This document shows, piece after piece, positions 8,569-15,923 of a DNA stretch of 64,000 bases (position 1 is its first letter; each line of letters opens with the position of its first letter). The DNA is taken from assembly GCF_002176815.1 (NCBI RefSeq), contig NZ_CP021648.1, forward strand, positions 682,001-746,000. The letters are read 5' to 3'. The translations under genes were made by a program, and so were the position numbers. Under the pieces are notes generated by a model that saw nothing but the letters and a program-made list of their open reading frames with translations, was not told the DNA's origin and searched no databases. This DNA comes from Acidovorax sp. T1. GTDB lineage: Bacteria > Pseudomonadota > Gammaproteobacteria > Burkholderiales > Burkholderiaceae_C.

Positions 8569-9264
8569 ATGCAACGACGCCAATTCCAGACCTCCGGCCT
8601 GGCCGCCCTGATCCTCCTGGCCACCACGCGGGCGCAGGCCCTGTCGCTCGGTGACCTGAGCAATGCTGACGCCAGCAGCGGCGTGAAAGCCGCGCTGGAG
8701 CAGGGCGCGCTGGCGGCAGTGGGCCTGCTGGGCCAGAACGGCGGGTTTTTGAACAACCCCAAGGTGCGCATCCCGCTGCCGGGCTATCTGGAGGATGCCG
8801 CCAAGCTGATGAAGCGCTTCGGCCAGGGCCAGCGCATCGAAGCGCTGGAAACGTCCATCAACCGCGCCGCCGAGGCCGCCGTGCCCATGGGCAAGGACCT
8901 GCTGGTCGGCGCCGTGCGCAACATGACAGTGACCGACGCCAAGAACATCCTGGCGGGCGGCGACACGTCGGTGACGCAGTTCTTTTCCGAAAAAACACGC
9001 GCCCCGCTGGGCCAGAAGTTTTTGCCCGTCGTCACCCAGGCCACCAGCCAGGTGGGCCTGGCCCAGCAGTACAACGCCTTTGCGGGCAAGGCGGCGGGTT
9101 TTGGTCTGGTGAAAAAAGAAGACGCGACCATCGAGCAGTACGTCACCGGCAAGACGCTGGACGGGCTCTATCTGGTGATTGGCGAGCAGGAGCAGCAACT
9201 GCGCCAGAACCCGGCGGCGGCGGGCAGCGCCATCTTGAAGAAGGTGTTTGGGGCGCTGAAATAA
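8569..9264 (+). CDS. DUF4197 family secreted protein
   Basis: A 231-residue protein with a signal peptide (Arg-rich start, hydrophobic stretch about residues 12-20, cleavage likely after the ARAQA region), indicating export to the periplasm or outer membrane. The body matches DUF4197: GVKAALEQGA, the central VRIPLPGYLEDA block, and the C-terminal KTLDGLYLVIGEQE. Function is unknown. An AAGGAG site precedes the ATG. It is convergent with the acyl-CoA ligase gene, separated by repeat R3, which could terminate both. Confidence 0.85.
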   Translation: MQRRQFQTSGLAALILLATTRAQALSLGDLSNADASSGVKAALEQGALAAVGLLGQNGGFLNNPKVRIPLPGYLEDAAKLMKRFGQGQRIEALETSINRAAEAAVPMGKDLLVGAVRNMTVTDAKNILAGGDTSVTQFFSEKTRAPLGQKFLPVVTQATSQVGLAQQYNAFAGKAAGFGLVKKEDATIEQYVTGKTLDGLYLVIGEQEQQLRQNPAAAGSAILKKVFGALK

Positions 9265-9271
9265 AACTTTC

Positions 9272-9330
9272 AGCATCAAATGTGCTGCTAGCCCTTGTTT
9301 TAATTGGGCTAGCAGCTATTGTTTTTGAAA
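9272..9330. repeat. Repeat copy R3, possible bidirectional terminator
   Basis: Perfect 11-bp inverted repeat GCTGCTAGCCC (9284-9294) / GGGCTAGCAGC (9306-9316), followed by TATTGTTTTTG. It sits between two convergent genes, so a transcription-stop role is plausible. Confidence 0.6.
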
Positions 9331-9336
9331 AAATCT

Positions 9337-10974
9337 TTACCCCGCCTGCCGCTTCTTGAGTGCACACAAATCCACCATTCCCGCCAGCGCACGTGGGTCG
9401 CTGCCCGCCGGAAAAATGCGGTGCTTCTGGATCTTTTGTGTACCGGTGGTGGGAATCTCGTCGGCAAACCACCACCAGCCCGGCGCCTTGTAATAGGCCA
9501 TTTCGCGCAGGCAGAACGCCTGCAGGGTGCGCGCCACGGTGGCGGGCGGCAGGTCGGTGGCCGCGGCGGGTTTCAGTACCACGCAGGCCAGCACCTCTTC
9601 TTCGCGCACGGCGTCGGGCACGGCCATCACGGCGGCCTGGTGCACCAGCGGGTGGGTGAGCAAGAGCGCCTCGACCTCGGCGGCGGCGATGTTCTCGCCC
9701 GAACGGCGGATGATGTTCTTGCGCCGGTCCATGAAACGCAGCATGCCGCTGGCGTCCTGCGTGACGATGTCGCCAGTGTGAAACCAGCCACCGTGCCAAG
9801 CTGCCTCGGTGGCCTCGGGGTCGTTCAGGTAGCCGCTGAAGAAGTCCTTGCGCGGTGTGGCGGCGCTGTGGCGCACCACCATTTCGCCGGGTTGGCCGGG
9901 TGGAGCTTCGGCGCCGGCTTCATCCATCACGCAGACCTCCAGCCCGGGCTCTGCACGGCCAAAGGCACGCGTGCCGACCTGGCGCGGCGCATGGTGGTCG
10001 GAGAGGACGCGCACGATCTCGGTCATGCCCCACAGCTCAATGAGCGGCAGACCAAAGCGTTCTTCGAATACCGCGTGCAACTGTGGCTCCACGCCGGCGC
10101 CGTAGCCAAAGCGCACGCCATGCGCGCGCTCGAGCGGGCTTACCGGCTGGGCCAGCAGCATGGGTACGACCACGCCCAGGTAATGCACGATGCTGGCGCG
10201 GCTCTCGCACACTTCCTGCCACCAGCGCGACGGGGCAAAGCGGTCGGTCTGCACCTGGCAGCCGCCGGTGAGCAGCATGCAATAGAACGACAGGATGGAT
10301 GCATTCACATGGAACAGCGGCAGCGGGTTGTACAGGCGCTCCTGCCCCTCACGGATGGCCACCAGGCCGCCCCGGCGCGCATACCAGTCGCCCGCGGCCA
10401 GTTCGTAGCGGTGCGACAGCACGCAGCCCTTGGGCTGGCCGGTGGTGCCCGAGGTGTAGAGGATGCTGGCGGGCGTGTCGGCCTGCGGTTCGCCGGCCTG
10501 CGCGGGCTGCAGCGGGCCGGGCAGCGCCGCCATGTCGTCGGGCGTGGCCACGGGGGGCTGGTGGTGCGCCTCGGCCAGCGCGGCATGCACGGCGGGCAGG
10601 CGCACGGGCAGCGCCACGAGCAGGTCGATGCGCGCGTGGTCGATGAGGTAGGCCAGCTCGCGCGGGCGGTAGTCGGGGTTGATGGGCACCACGCACACGC
10701 CCAAGGTGTTCAGCGCCAGCTTGTGCAGCAGGTGCTCGGGCCGGCTTTCCAGAAACAGGCCGACGCGGTGGCCCAGGCCGTAGCCGGCGGCGCGGTAGCA
10801 CTGCACGAGTGCATGCACCTGCGCGGCCGCTTCGGTGTAGCTGATCTCGCGGCCCTGCGGGTCGTAGCTGCGTGCCGGGTTGGCGGGCACGGCCAGCAGG
10901 CTGTTGGGGCCGTAGGCCGCGGCGGCGCGCGCGAGGGCTTCGCCGATGGTGGTGTGGTCGTCGATGGAGATCAT
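9337..10974 (-). CDS. AMP-forming acyl-CoA synthetase (ANL superfamily)
   Basis: A 545-residue enzyme that activates a carboxylic acid with ATP to an acyl-adenylate and then the CoA thioester. The P-loop-like motif ILYTSGTTGQPKG is at residues 171-183. Further core motifs are ELWGMTE, the hinge region WFHTGDIVTQD...FMDRRKNIIRRSGENI, and a C-terminal catalytic Lys region near TQKIQKHRI. It looks like the crotonobetaine/carnitine-CoA or medium-chain ligases, but the substrate is unknown. The ATG at 10974 is chosen because residues upstream of MISIDDHTT are low-complexity and non-conserved. The AraC gene lies upstream on the same strand, and this gene may belong to the same catabolic regulon as the liu genes. 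Confidence 0.88.
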   Translation of the reverse strand: MISIDDHTTIGEALARAAAAYGPNSLLAVPANPARSYDPQGREISYTEAAAQVHALVQCYRAAGYGLGHRVGLFLESRPEHLLHKLALNTLGVCVVPINPDYRPRELAYLIDHARIDLLVALPVRLPAVHAALAEAHHQPPVATPDDMAALPGPLQPAQAGEPQADTPASILYTSGTTGQPKGCVLSHRYELAAGDWYARRGGLVAIREGQERLYNPLPLFHVNASILSFYCMLLTGGCQVQTDRFAPSRWWQEVCESRASIVHYLGVVVPMLLAQPVSPLERAHGVRFGYGAGVEPQLHAVFEERFGLPLIELWGMTEIVRVLSDHHAPRQVGTRAFGRAEPGLEVCVMDEAGAEAPPGQPGEMVVRHSAATPRKDFFSGYLNDPEATEAAWHGGWFHTGDIVTQDASGMLRFMDRRKNIIRRSGENIAAAEVEALLLTHPLVHQAAVMAVPDAVREEEVLACVVLKPAAATDLPPATVARTLQAFCLREMAYYKAPGWWWFADEIPTTGTQKIQKHRIFPAGSDPRALAGMVDLCALKKRQAG

Positions 10975-11103
10975 GGCGTGGGCAAGTGGCGTGGCAATCC
11001 AATCAGGGGTGGATGTGGACCATGGTGCAGGGCGCGGGCCAGCGGTGGCGACGGGACAGTGTAGGCATGCGGTGGATGCAATGCCTGCCACGCAGGGTGC
11101 ATT

Positions 11104-12198
11104 TCACGCCGCCGCCCGCGCCTGGCGCCGGAACTCGGCGGGCGAATGCCCCGTCCAGCCGCGAAAGGCGCGGATGAAGCTCTTTTCGTTGACAAAGCCT
11201 GCCGCCTCGGCCACCTGCTTGATGGGGCGGTCGGTGCGGTGCAGCAAGTCCTTGGCGCGGCTCTGGCGCACCTCGTCTTTGAGGCCCTGCAGTGTGGCGC
11301 CTTCTTCCTTGAGCTGGCGGTGCAGCGTGCGCGGCGATACATGCAGCAGGTGGGCCAGGGTCTCGGCGCTGTGCAGCGGCAGGGCCGTTGCAGCATGCCC
11401 GCCTTGCCCCGCCTGCGCAGTGCCCAGCAGCTGCCGCACGCGCTGCACCAGCAGGCGGTCGCGCCGGTATTGCAGCACCGTCAGGGGCAGGGCGTGCTGC
11501 AGCATCTGGCGCAAGGCTGCCTCATCGCGCCGCAGGGGCAGGGCCAGGTAGCGGGCGTCAAACGTGATGGCCGTTTGGGCCGCGCTGAAGGTGACAGGCG
11601 TGCGGAACAGCACGCCGTAGGCCTGGGCATGCGTGGGCGCAGCAAAGGCAAATTGCGCCGACTGCAGCGGGATGCGCGAATCCACAAGCCAGCACGACAG
11701 CCCCAGCACATTGCGCAGCATGGACACAAGGCAGAACTCGCGCAGCGGGCCCAGGTCGCGGGCCTCCGTAATGGAGAGCGTGGTGGTGGCAGCCTGTGAA
11801 CTGAGGTGCAGTGCGATGTCCTCGGTCAGCAAGCCATGGTGGCGGCACCAGCGCGCCAGCGCTACGCCCAGGTGCGGCGCGCTGATGGACGCGCGCGCCA
11901 GCATGCCGTAGCTGCCCCAGGGCAGGCGGCGGCTGAACCAGCCCAGCGCCTCGTCGTCCAGTTCCTGCATGGCGGCGGCCGACACCTGTTCCATCTGCCA
12001 TGCGGTGATGCGGGCGTGGTCGTCGTCCAGCAGTTGCGGCGCAATTTGTGCCTGGGCCAGTGCGCGGTGGGGGCTCAGCTTCCGTTGCTCGTAAGCCCGG
12101 GCGATTGCCCGCACAAAAGCAATGGGGGTGACTGCCGGCGTGTGTGCCGCCGTGAGCGGCTGCGCCGGGGAGCTCGCGCAGGGGTTAAGGGATTCCAC
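11104..12198 (-). CDS. AraC-family transcriptional regulator (OruR-like)
   Basis: A 364-residue regulator with an N-terminal effector domain of the Arabinose_bd type (about residues 40-215, beginning RAIARAYEQRKLSP) and a C-terminal pair of helix-turn-helix motifs (about 260-355), including TLHRQLKEEGATLQGLKDEVR and the conserved AEAAGFVNEKSFIRAFRGWTG. It is divergent from the liu cluster, the usual position of a cluster activator. Three 7-bp direct repeats with exact 12-bp spacing lie 34-64 bp upstream of its start. The inducer is not readable. Confidence 0.88.
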   Translation of the reverse strand: MESLNPCASSPAQPLTAAHTPAVTPIAFVRAIARAYEQRKLSPHRALAQAQIAPQLLDDDHARITAWQMEQVSAAAMQELDDEALGWFSRRLPWGSYGMLARASISAPHLGVALARWCRHHGLLTEDIALHLSSQAATTTLSITEARDLGPLREFCLVSMLRNVLGLSCWLVDSRIPLQSAQFAFAAPTHAQAYGVLFRTPVTFSAAQTAITFDARYLALPLRRDEAALRQMLQHALPLTVLQYRRDRLLVQRVRQLLGTAQAGQGGHAATALPLHSAETLAHLLHVSPRTLHRQLKEEGATLQGLKDEVRQSRAKDLLHRTDRPIKQVAEAAGFVNEKSFIRAFRGWTGHSPAEFRRQARAAA

Positions 12199-12231
12199 GC
12201 TGCAGAGTGTGCCGCAGTCATGGCACGATTT

Positions 12232-12262
12232 GCAACCTTTGTGGCAACCTGGCTCGGAACCT
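12232..12262. promoter_or_regulatory. Triple direct repeat, candidate AraC-type operator
   Basis: GCAACCT (12232-12238), GCAACCT (12244-12250) and GGAACCT (12256-12262) have exact 12-bp spacing. They lie between the divergent AraC gene and liuB. AraC proteins often bind direct repeats, but assignment to this regulator is inference. Confidence 0.4.
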
Positions 12263-12453
12263 GGCTTTTATGCTTGGGGGTATTCGCTGTGGCGCCCAGG
12301 CGCGCGGCTCCGGCAGCCGCGCGATGGTCGGGGCTCTGGTGCAGCGTTCCCGATGTCGGTGACAGGCTGGTGCCACAAGTGCAGGGTGCGCGACGACATC
12401 AAGGCCCCGCCCGTTCTCGTTGAACAGAAAACCGCTTGAAAGAGCACGACAGC

Positions 12454-14073
12454 ATGACCATTCTCGACACCCAACTCAACGCCCGCTCGGCGGACTTTCT
12501 GGCCAACGCCGCCGCCATGCGCGCGCTGGTGGATGACCTGCGCGCCCAGCTCGACAAGGTGGCTCAGGGCGGCAACACTGAGACGAGCAGGGCTGCCCGC
12601 GCCAAGCATGTGGCCCGCGGCAAGCTGTTGCCGCGCGAGCGCGTGCAGATGCTGCTCGACCCCGGTACGCCGTTTCTGGAGCTGGCGCCGCTGGCCGCGC
12701 TGAACATGTACAACAACGACGCGCCCAGCGCGGGCCTCATCGCGGGCATTGGCCGCGTGAGCGGCGTGGACTGCATGATCGTGTGCAACGACGCCACGGT
12801 GAAGGGCGGCACCTATTACCCGCTCACCGTCAAGAAGCACCTGCGCGCCCAGGAAGTGGCGCAACAAAACCACCTGCCTTGCATCTACCTGGTGGATTCG
12901 GGCGGCGCCAACCTGCCGAATCAAGACGAGGTCTTCCCCGACCGCGACCACTTTGGCCGCATCTTCTTCAACCAGGCCAATATGAGCGCCATGGGTATCT
13001 CGCAGATTGCCGTGGTCATGGGCAGTTGCACGGCGGGCGGCGCGTATGTGCCCGCGATGAGTGACGAGTCCATCATCGTCAAGAATCAGGGCACCATCTT
13101 TTTGGGCGGCCCGCCACTGGTCAAAGCCGCCACGGGCGAGGTCGTCACCGCCGAAGACCTGGGCGGCGGTGACGTGCACACGCGCCTGTCCGGCGTGGCC
13201 GACCACCTGGCGCAGAACGACCTGCACGCACTGCAGCTGGCACGCAATGCAGTGCGCAATTTGAATAAAAACAAGGCTCTAGCGCCCGCGGATAAAGCGC
13301 CAATAGCTCCTAAATTCGCAGCAGAGGAACTCTACGGCGTGATCCCCGTAGACACGCGCAAACCCTTTGACGTGCGCGAGATCATCGCCCGCATCGTTGA
13401 CGGCAGTGAGTTTGACGAGTTCAAGGCGCGCTACGGCACCACACTGGTCACGGGCTTTGCGCGCATCGAGGGCATGGCTGTGGGCATCATCGCCAACAAC
13501 GGCATTTTGTTCAGCGAGTCGGCGCTCAAGGCCACGCATTTCATCGAGCTGTGCTGCCAGCGCAAGATTCCGCTCGTGTTTTTGCAGAACATCACCGGCT
13601 TCATGGTGGGCCGCAAGTACGAAAACGAAGGCATTGCCCGCAACGGCGCCAAGATGGTCACGGCTGTGGCCACGGCCAGCGTGCCCAAGTTCACCATCAT
13701 CATCGGCGGCAGTTTTGGCGCGGGCAACTACGGAATGTGTGGCCGGGCGTACTCACCCCGCTTCCTGTGGATGTGGCCCAACGCCCGCATCAGCGTGATG
13801 GGTGGTGACCAGGCCGCTGGCGTGCTGGCCACCGTCAAGCGCGACGGCATCGAGGCCAAGGGCGGGCAGTGGAGCATGGAGGAAGAGGAAGCCTTCAAGG
13901 CCCCCATCCGCCGCCAATACGAAGACCAGGGCCACCCCTACTACGCCACCGCCCGCCTGTGGGACGACGGCGTGATCGACCCCGCCGACACCCGCCGCGT
14001 GCTGGCGCTGGGCCTGGCGGCCACGCGCAACGCGCCGATCGAAGACACCAAGTTCGGCCTGTTCCGCATGTGA
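12454..14073 (+). CDS. liuB: methylcrotonyl-CoA carboxylase, carboxyltransferase (beta) subunit
   Basis: A 539-residue crotonase-fold carboxyltransferase. The N-half has the acyl-CoA site [16 protein letters not shown] (from residue 190) and the C-half the carboxybiotin/oxyanion region [13 protein letters not shown] (418-430) followed by [19 protein letters not shown], both typical of methylcrotonyl-CoA carboxylase beta subunits. With LiuD it carboxylates 3-methylcrotonyl-CoA in leucine and isovalerate breakdown. The ATG at 12454 is preferred over an in-frame TTG six codons upstream, and AAAGAG nearby can serve as ribosome-binding site. Repeat R4 (13264-13317) adds about 18 residues ([19 protein letters not shown] region, about 271-288) between the two halves. 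Confidence 0.93.
   Translation: MTILDTQLNARSADFLANAAAMRALVDDLRAQLDKVAQGGNTETSRAARAKHVARGKLLPRERVQMLLDPGTPFLELAPLAALNMYNNDAPSAGLIAGIGRVSGVDCMIVCNDATVKGGTYYPLTVKKHLRAQEVAQQNHLPCIYLVDSGGANLPNQDEVFPDRDHFGRIFFNQANMSAMGISQIAVVMGSCTAGGAYVPAMSDESIIVKNQGTIFLGGPPLVKAATGEVVTAEDLGGGDVHTRLSGVADHLAQNDLHALQLARNAVRNLNKNKALAPADKAPIAPKFAAEELYGVIPVDTRKPFDVREIIARIVDGSEFDEFKARYGTTLVTGFARIEGMAVGIIANNGILFSESALKATHFIELCCQRKIPLVFLQNITGFMVGRKYENEGIARNGAKMVTAVATASVPKFTIIIGGSFGAGNYGMCGRAYSPRFLWMWPNARISVMGGDQAAGVLATVKRDGIEAKGGQWSMEEEEAFKAPIRRQYEDQGHPYYATARLWDDGVIDPADTRRVLALGLAATRNAPIEDTKFGLFRM
13264..13317. repeat. Interspersed repeat copy R4 inside liuB
   Basis: AAAAACAAGGCTCTAGCGCCCGCGGATAAAGCGCCAATAGCTCCTAAATTC layout. 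It is in frame with liuB and falls in the linker between the N- and C-terminal carboxyltransferase halves. Confidence 0.65.
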
Positions 14074-14090
14074 CCGCGCCGGGAGCTGCC

Positions 14091-14255
14091 ATGGACGCTG
14101 TTGCCCACTTCACCCAGCTTGCGCGCTACAACGTGTGGGCCACGGCGCGCCTGCTCGATGCCGTGCGGGCGCTGCCGGATCACTGCGGCATTGACCGCGC
14201 TGGGCCAGCCCTGTCCGGAGCGGAACCTTGTCTACTTCTTGCAAAACCCGTCTAA
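14091..14255 (+). pseudogene. Truncated DinB-family remnant
   Basis: A 54-codon reading frame starts MDAVAHFTQLARYNVWATAR and continues LLDAVRALPD. This resembles the N-terminal helix of DinB/DfsB-like four-helix proteins, which begin with a similar ...YN.WAN..L...L... pattern and are about 160-170 residues long. After RALPD the sequence loses any resemblance and ends 24 codons later, 3 bases before liuC. The metal-binding histidines of the family are absent. It is read as a 5' remnant left by a deletion. A GGGAG site still precedes the ATG, so a short peptide could be made. The call rests on a short stretch. Confidence 0.45.
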
Positions 14256-14258
14256 GCC

Positions 14259-15044
14259 ATGAGCAGCCAGAACCTTTCCATCACCCAGACCGGCGCCGTG
14301 GCGCGCATTACGCTCACGCAGCCCGAGATCCGCAACGCCTTCAGCGACGAAGTCATTGCCGAGATCACGGCGGCCTTCATGGATGTGGGCAGCCGCGCCG
14401 ATGTGCGAGCTGTGGTGCTGGCAGCGGAAGGCCCTGCCTTCTGCGCCGGTGCCAACCTCAACTGGATGCGCCGCATGGCCGACTACACGCAGGGCGAGAA
14501 CATCGCCGACGCGGGCAAGCTGGCCGAGATGCTGCGCGTGATCTACGAGTGTCCCAAGCCAACAATAGCCCGCGTGCAGGGCGATGTGTATGCCGGCGGC
14601 ATGGGCCTGGTGGCCGCGTGCGACATGGCCGTGGCGGTGGACACGGCGGGTTTTTGCCTCAGCGAAGTCAAGCTGGGGCTCATCCCCGCCACCATCAGCC
14701 CCTATGTGATCCGCGCCATGGGCGCACGCGCGGCGCACCGGTACTTTCTGACGGCCGAACGCTTTGGCGCGGCAGAAGCCTTGCGCATCGGCTTCGTGCA
14801 TGAAGTGGTGGCCGCAGACCAGCTCGACGCCAAGGTCGATGAACTGCTCAAAGCCCTGACCACCGCCAGCCCCAACGCCGTGCGCGTGTGCAAGAAGCTG
14901 GTGATGGATGTGGCAGAGCGCGAGATCACCGCCGACCTGATTGCCGCCACCGTGCAGGGCATTGCCGACATCCGCGCCAGCGACGAGGGCAAGGAAGGCG
15001 TGCAGTCGTTCCTGAACAAGCGCAAGCCGAACTGGTTGGGCTGA
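14259..15044 (+). CDS. liuC: methylglutaconyl-CoA hydratase / enoyl-CoA hydratase family
   Basis: A 261-residue crotonase-family protein. The oxyanion-hole segments are FCAGANLNWMRRM (about residues 61-73) and GDVYAGGMGLVAACDMAVAV (about 108-127). The second also places the active-site acid region KLGLIPATISPYV typical of LiuC. It would hydrate 3-methylglutaconyl-CoA to HMG-CoA, between the carboxylase (LiuB/LiuD) and the lyase (LiuE), all present here. The start is three bases after the DinB remnant stop. Confidence 0.9.
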   Translation: MSSQNLSITQTGAVARITLTQPEIRNAFSDEVIAEITAAFMDVGSRADVRAVVLAAEGPAFCAGANLNWMRRMADYTQGENIADAGKLAEMLRVIYECPKPTIARVQGDVYAGGMGLVAACDMAVAVDTAGFCLSEVKLGLIPATISPYVIRAMGARAAHRYFLTAERFGAAEALRIGFVHEVVAADQLDAKVDELLKALTTASPNAVRVCKKLVMDVAEREITADLIAATVQGIADIRASDEGKEGVQSFLNKRKPNWLG

Positions 15045-15056
15045 TCGGTGCAGGCC

Positions 15057-15776
15057 ATGGACACCCTCTGGTTCAACATCGTTCAGTGGCTCCACACGCT
15101 GGGGCTGCATGTGGATGGCGGCACCGCGCGCGCCGTGGGCGACGCGGCGGCCACAGCAACTGCAAAACTCGACATGCCCAGCCTGCTGGCGCTGGCCGCC
15201 GCGCTGGGTTGGGCCAGCGGGTTTCGGCTGTATGCCGTGGTGTTCCTCGTTGGCATGATGGGTGTGCTGGGCTGGATGCCCCTGCCGCCCGGCTTGGCGA
15301 TGCTGCAGCACCCGCTGGTGCTGATGGTCAGCGGCTTCATGCTGATGGTGGAGTTTTTTGCCGACAAGGTGCCCTGGGTGGACAGTGCCTGGGACGCCGT
15401 GCACGCTGTCATCCGCGTGCCTGCAGGCGCTGCGTTGGCCTACGGCGTGTTCGGCGCCGACAACGCCACCATGGCCGTGGTGGCGGGGCTGCTGGGGGGC
15501 TCGCTCTCTGCCACGGCCTTGGCCACCAAGATGACCACGCGCGCGGCGGTAAACACATCGCCCGAGCCGTTTTCCAACTGGGGCCTGTCGTTCTTTGAAG
15601 ACGGCCTGGTGGTGGCCGTGGTGTGGCTGGCCACGCAGCACCCGGTGGCGTTCGGCATTGCGTTGGTCGTGATGGTGATCGTTTCGGTGCTGCTGCTGGT
15701 GGTGCTGTTCAAGTTTCTGCGCGCGGTGGTGCGGCGTCTTTCCTCTTTCTTTTCTGGTTCTGCCAAGGTGGCTTAA
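15057..15776 (+). CDS. DUF4126 family membrane protein
   Basis: A 239-residue protein with about five hydrophobic helices: ALAAALGWASGFRLYAVVFLV, LVLMVSGFMLMVEFFADK, a Gly/Ala-rich helix around AVVAGLLGGSLSATALATK, and a C-terminal IALVVMVIVSVLLLVVLFKF. The motifs SGFRLY, VEFFADKVPWVD and TTRAAVNTSPEP match DUF4126. Function is unknown. It is not a known leucine-pathway component although it sits between liuC and liuD. A GTG nine bases upstream (15048) is an alternative start. Its stop is immediately followed by the decoy liuD start at 15777. Confidence 0.8.
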   Translation: MDTLWFNIVQWLHTLGLHVDGGTARAVGDAAATATAKLDMPSLLALAAALGWASGFRLYAVVFLVGMMGVLGWMPLPPGLAMLQHPLVLMVSGFMLMVEFFADKVPWVDSAWDAVHAVIRVPAGAALAYGVFGADNATMAVVAGLLGGSLSATALATKMTTRAAVNTSPEPFSNWGLSFFEDGLVVAVVWLATQHPVAFGIALVVMVIVSVLLLVVLFKFLRAVVRRLSSFFSGSAKVA

Positions 15777-15923
15777 ATGTTCAAAAAGATTCTGATCGCC
15801 AATCGCGGTGTTCTGGCCTTCGGCCAGGCGAAGCAAAGCACCCGCGCAGCGGATGTTTCTGCAAATTGCTTGGCACGCGCAGCGTGCGCAGGCGATCTCG
15901 CCGCGGGAGGGCGCCATGTTTAA
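15777..15923 (+). other. Duplicated liuD 5' end with 48-codon overlapping reading frame
   Basis: Bases 15777-15808 (ATGTTCAAAAAGATTCTGAT...) repeat the first 32 bases of liuD at 15916-15947. Four mismatches occur, all at third codon positions and all synonymous, so both encode MFKKILIANRG. After codon 11 the first copy diverges into about 107 bases containing the palindrome CTGGCCTTCGGCCAG, and the frame ends at TAA 15921-15923, overlapping the true liuD start. The offset between copies is 139 bases, so the first is out of frame with liuD. It is either an upstream frame that couples translation or a scar of recombination between two biotin carboxylase genes. Confidence 0.7.
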
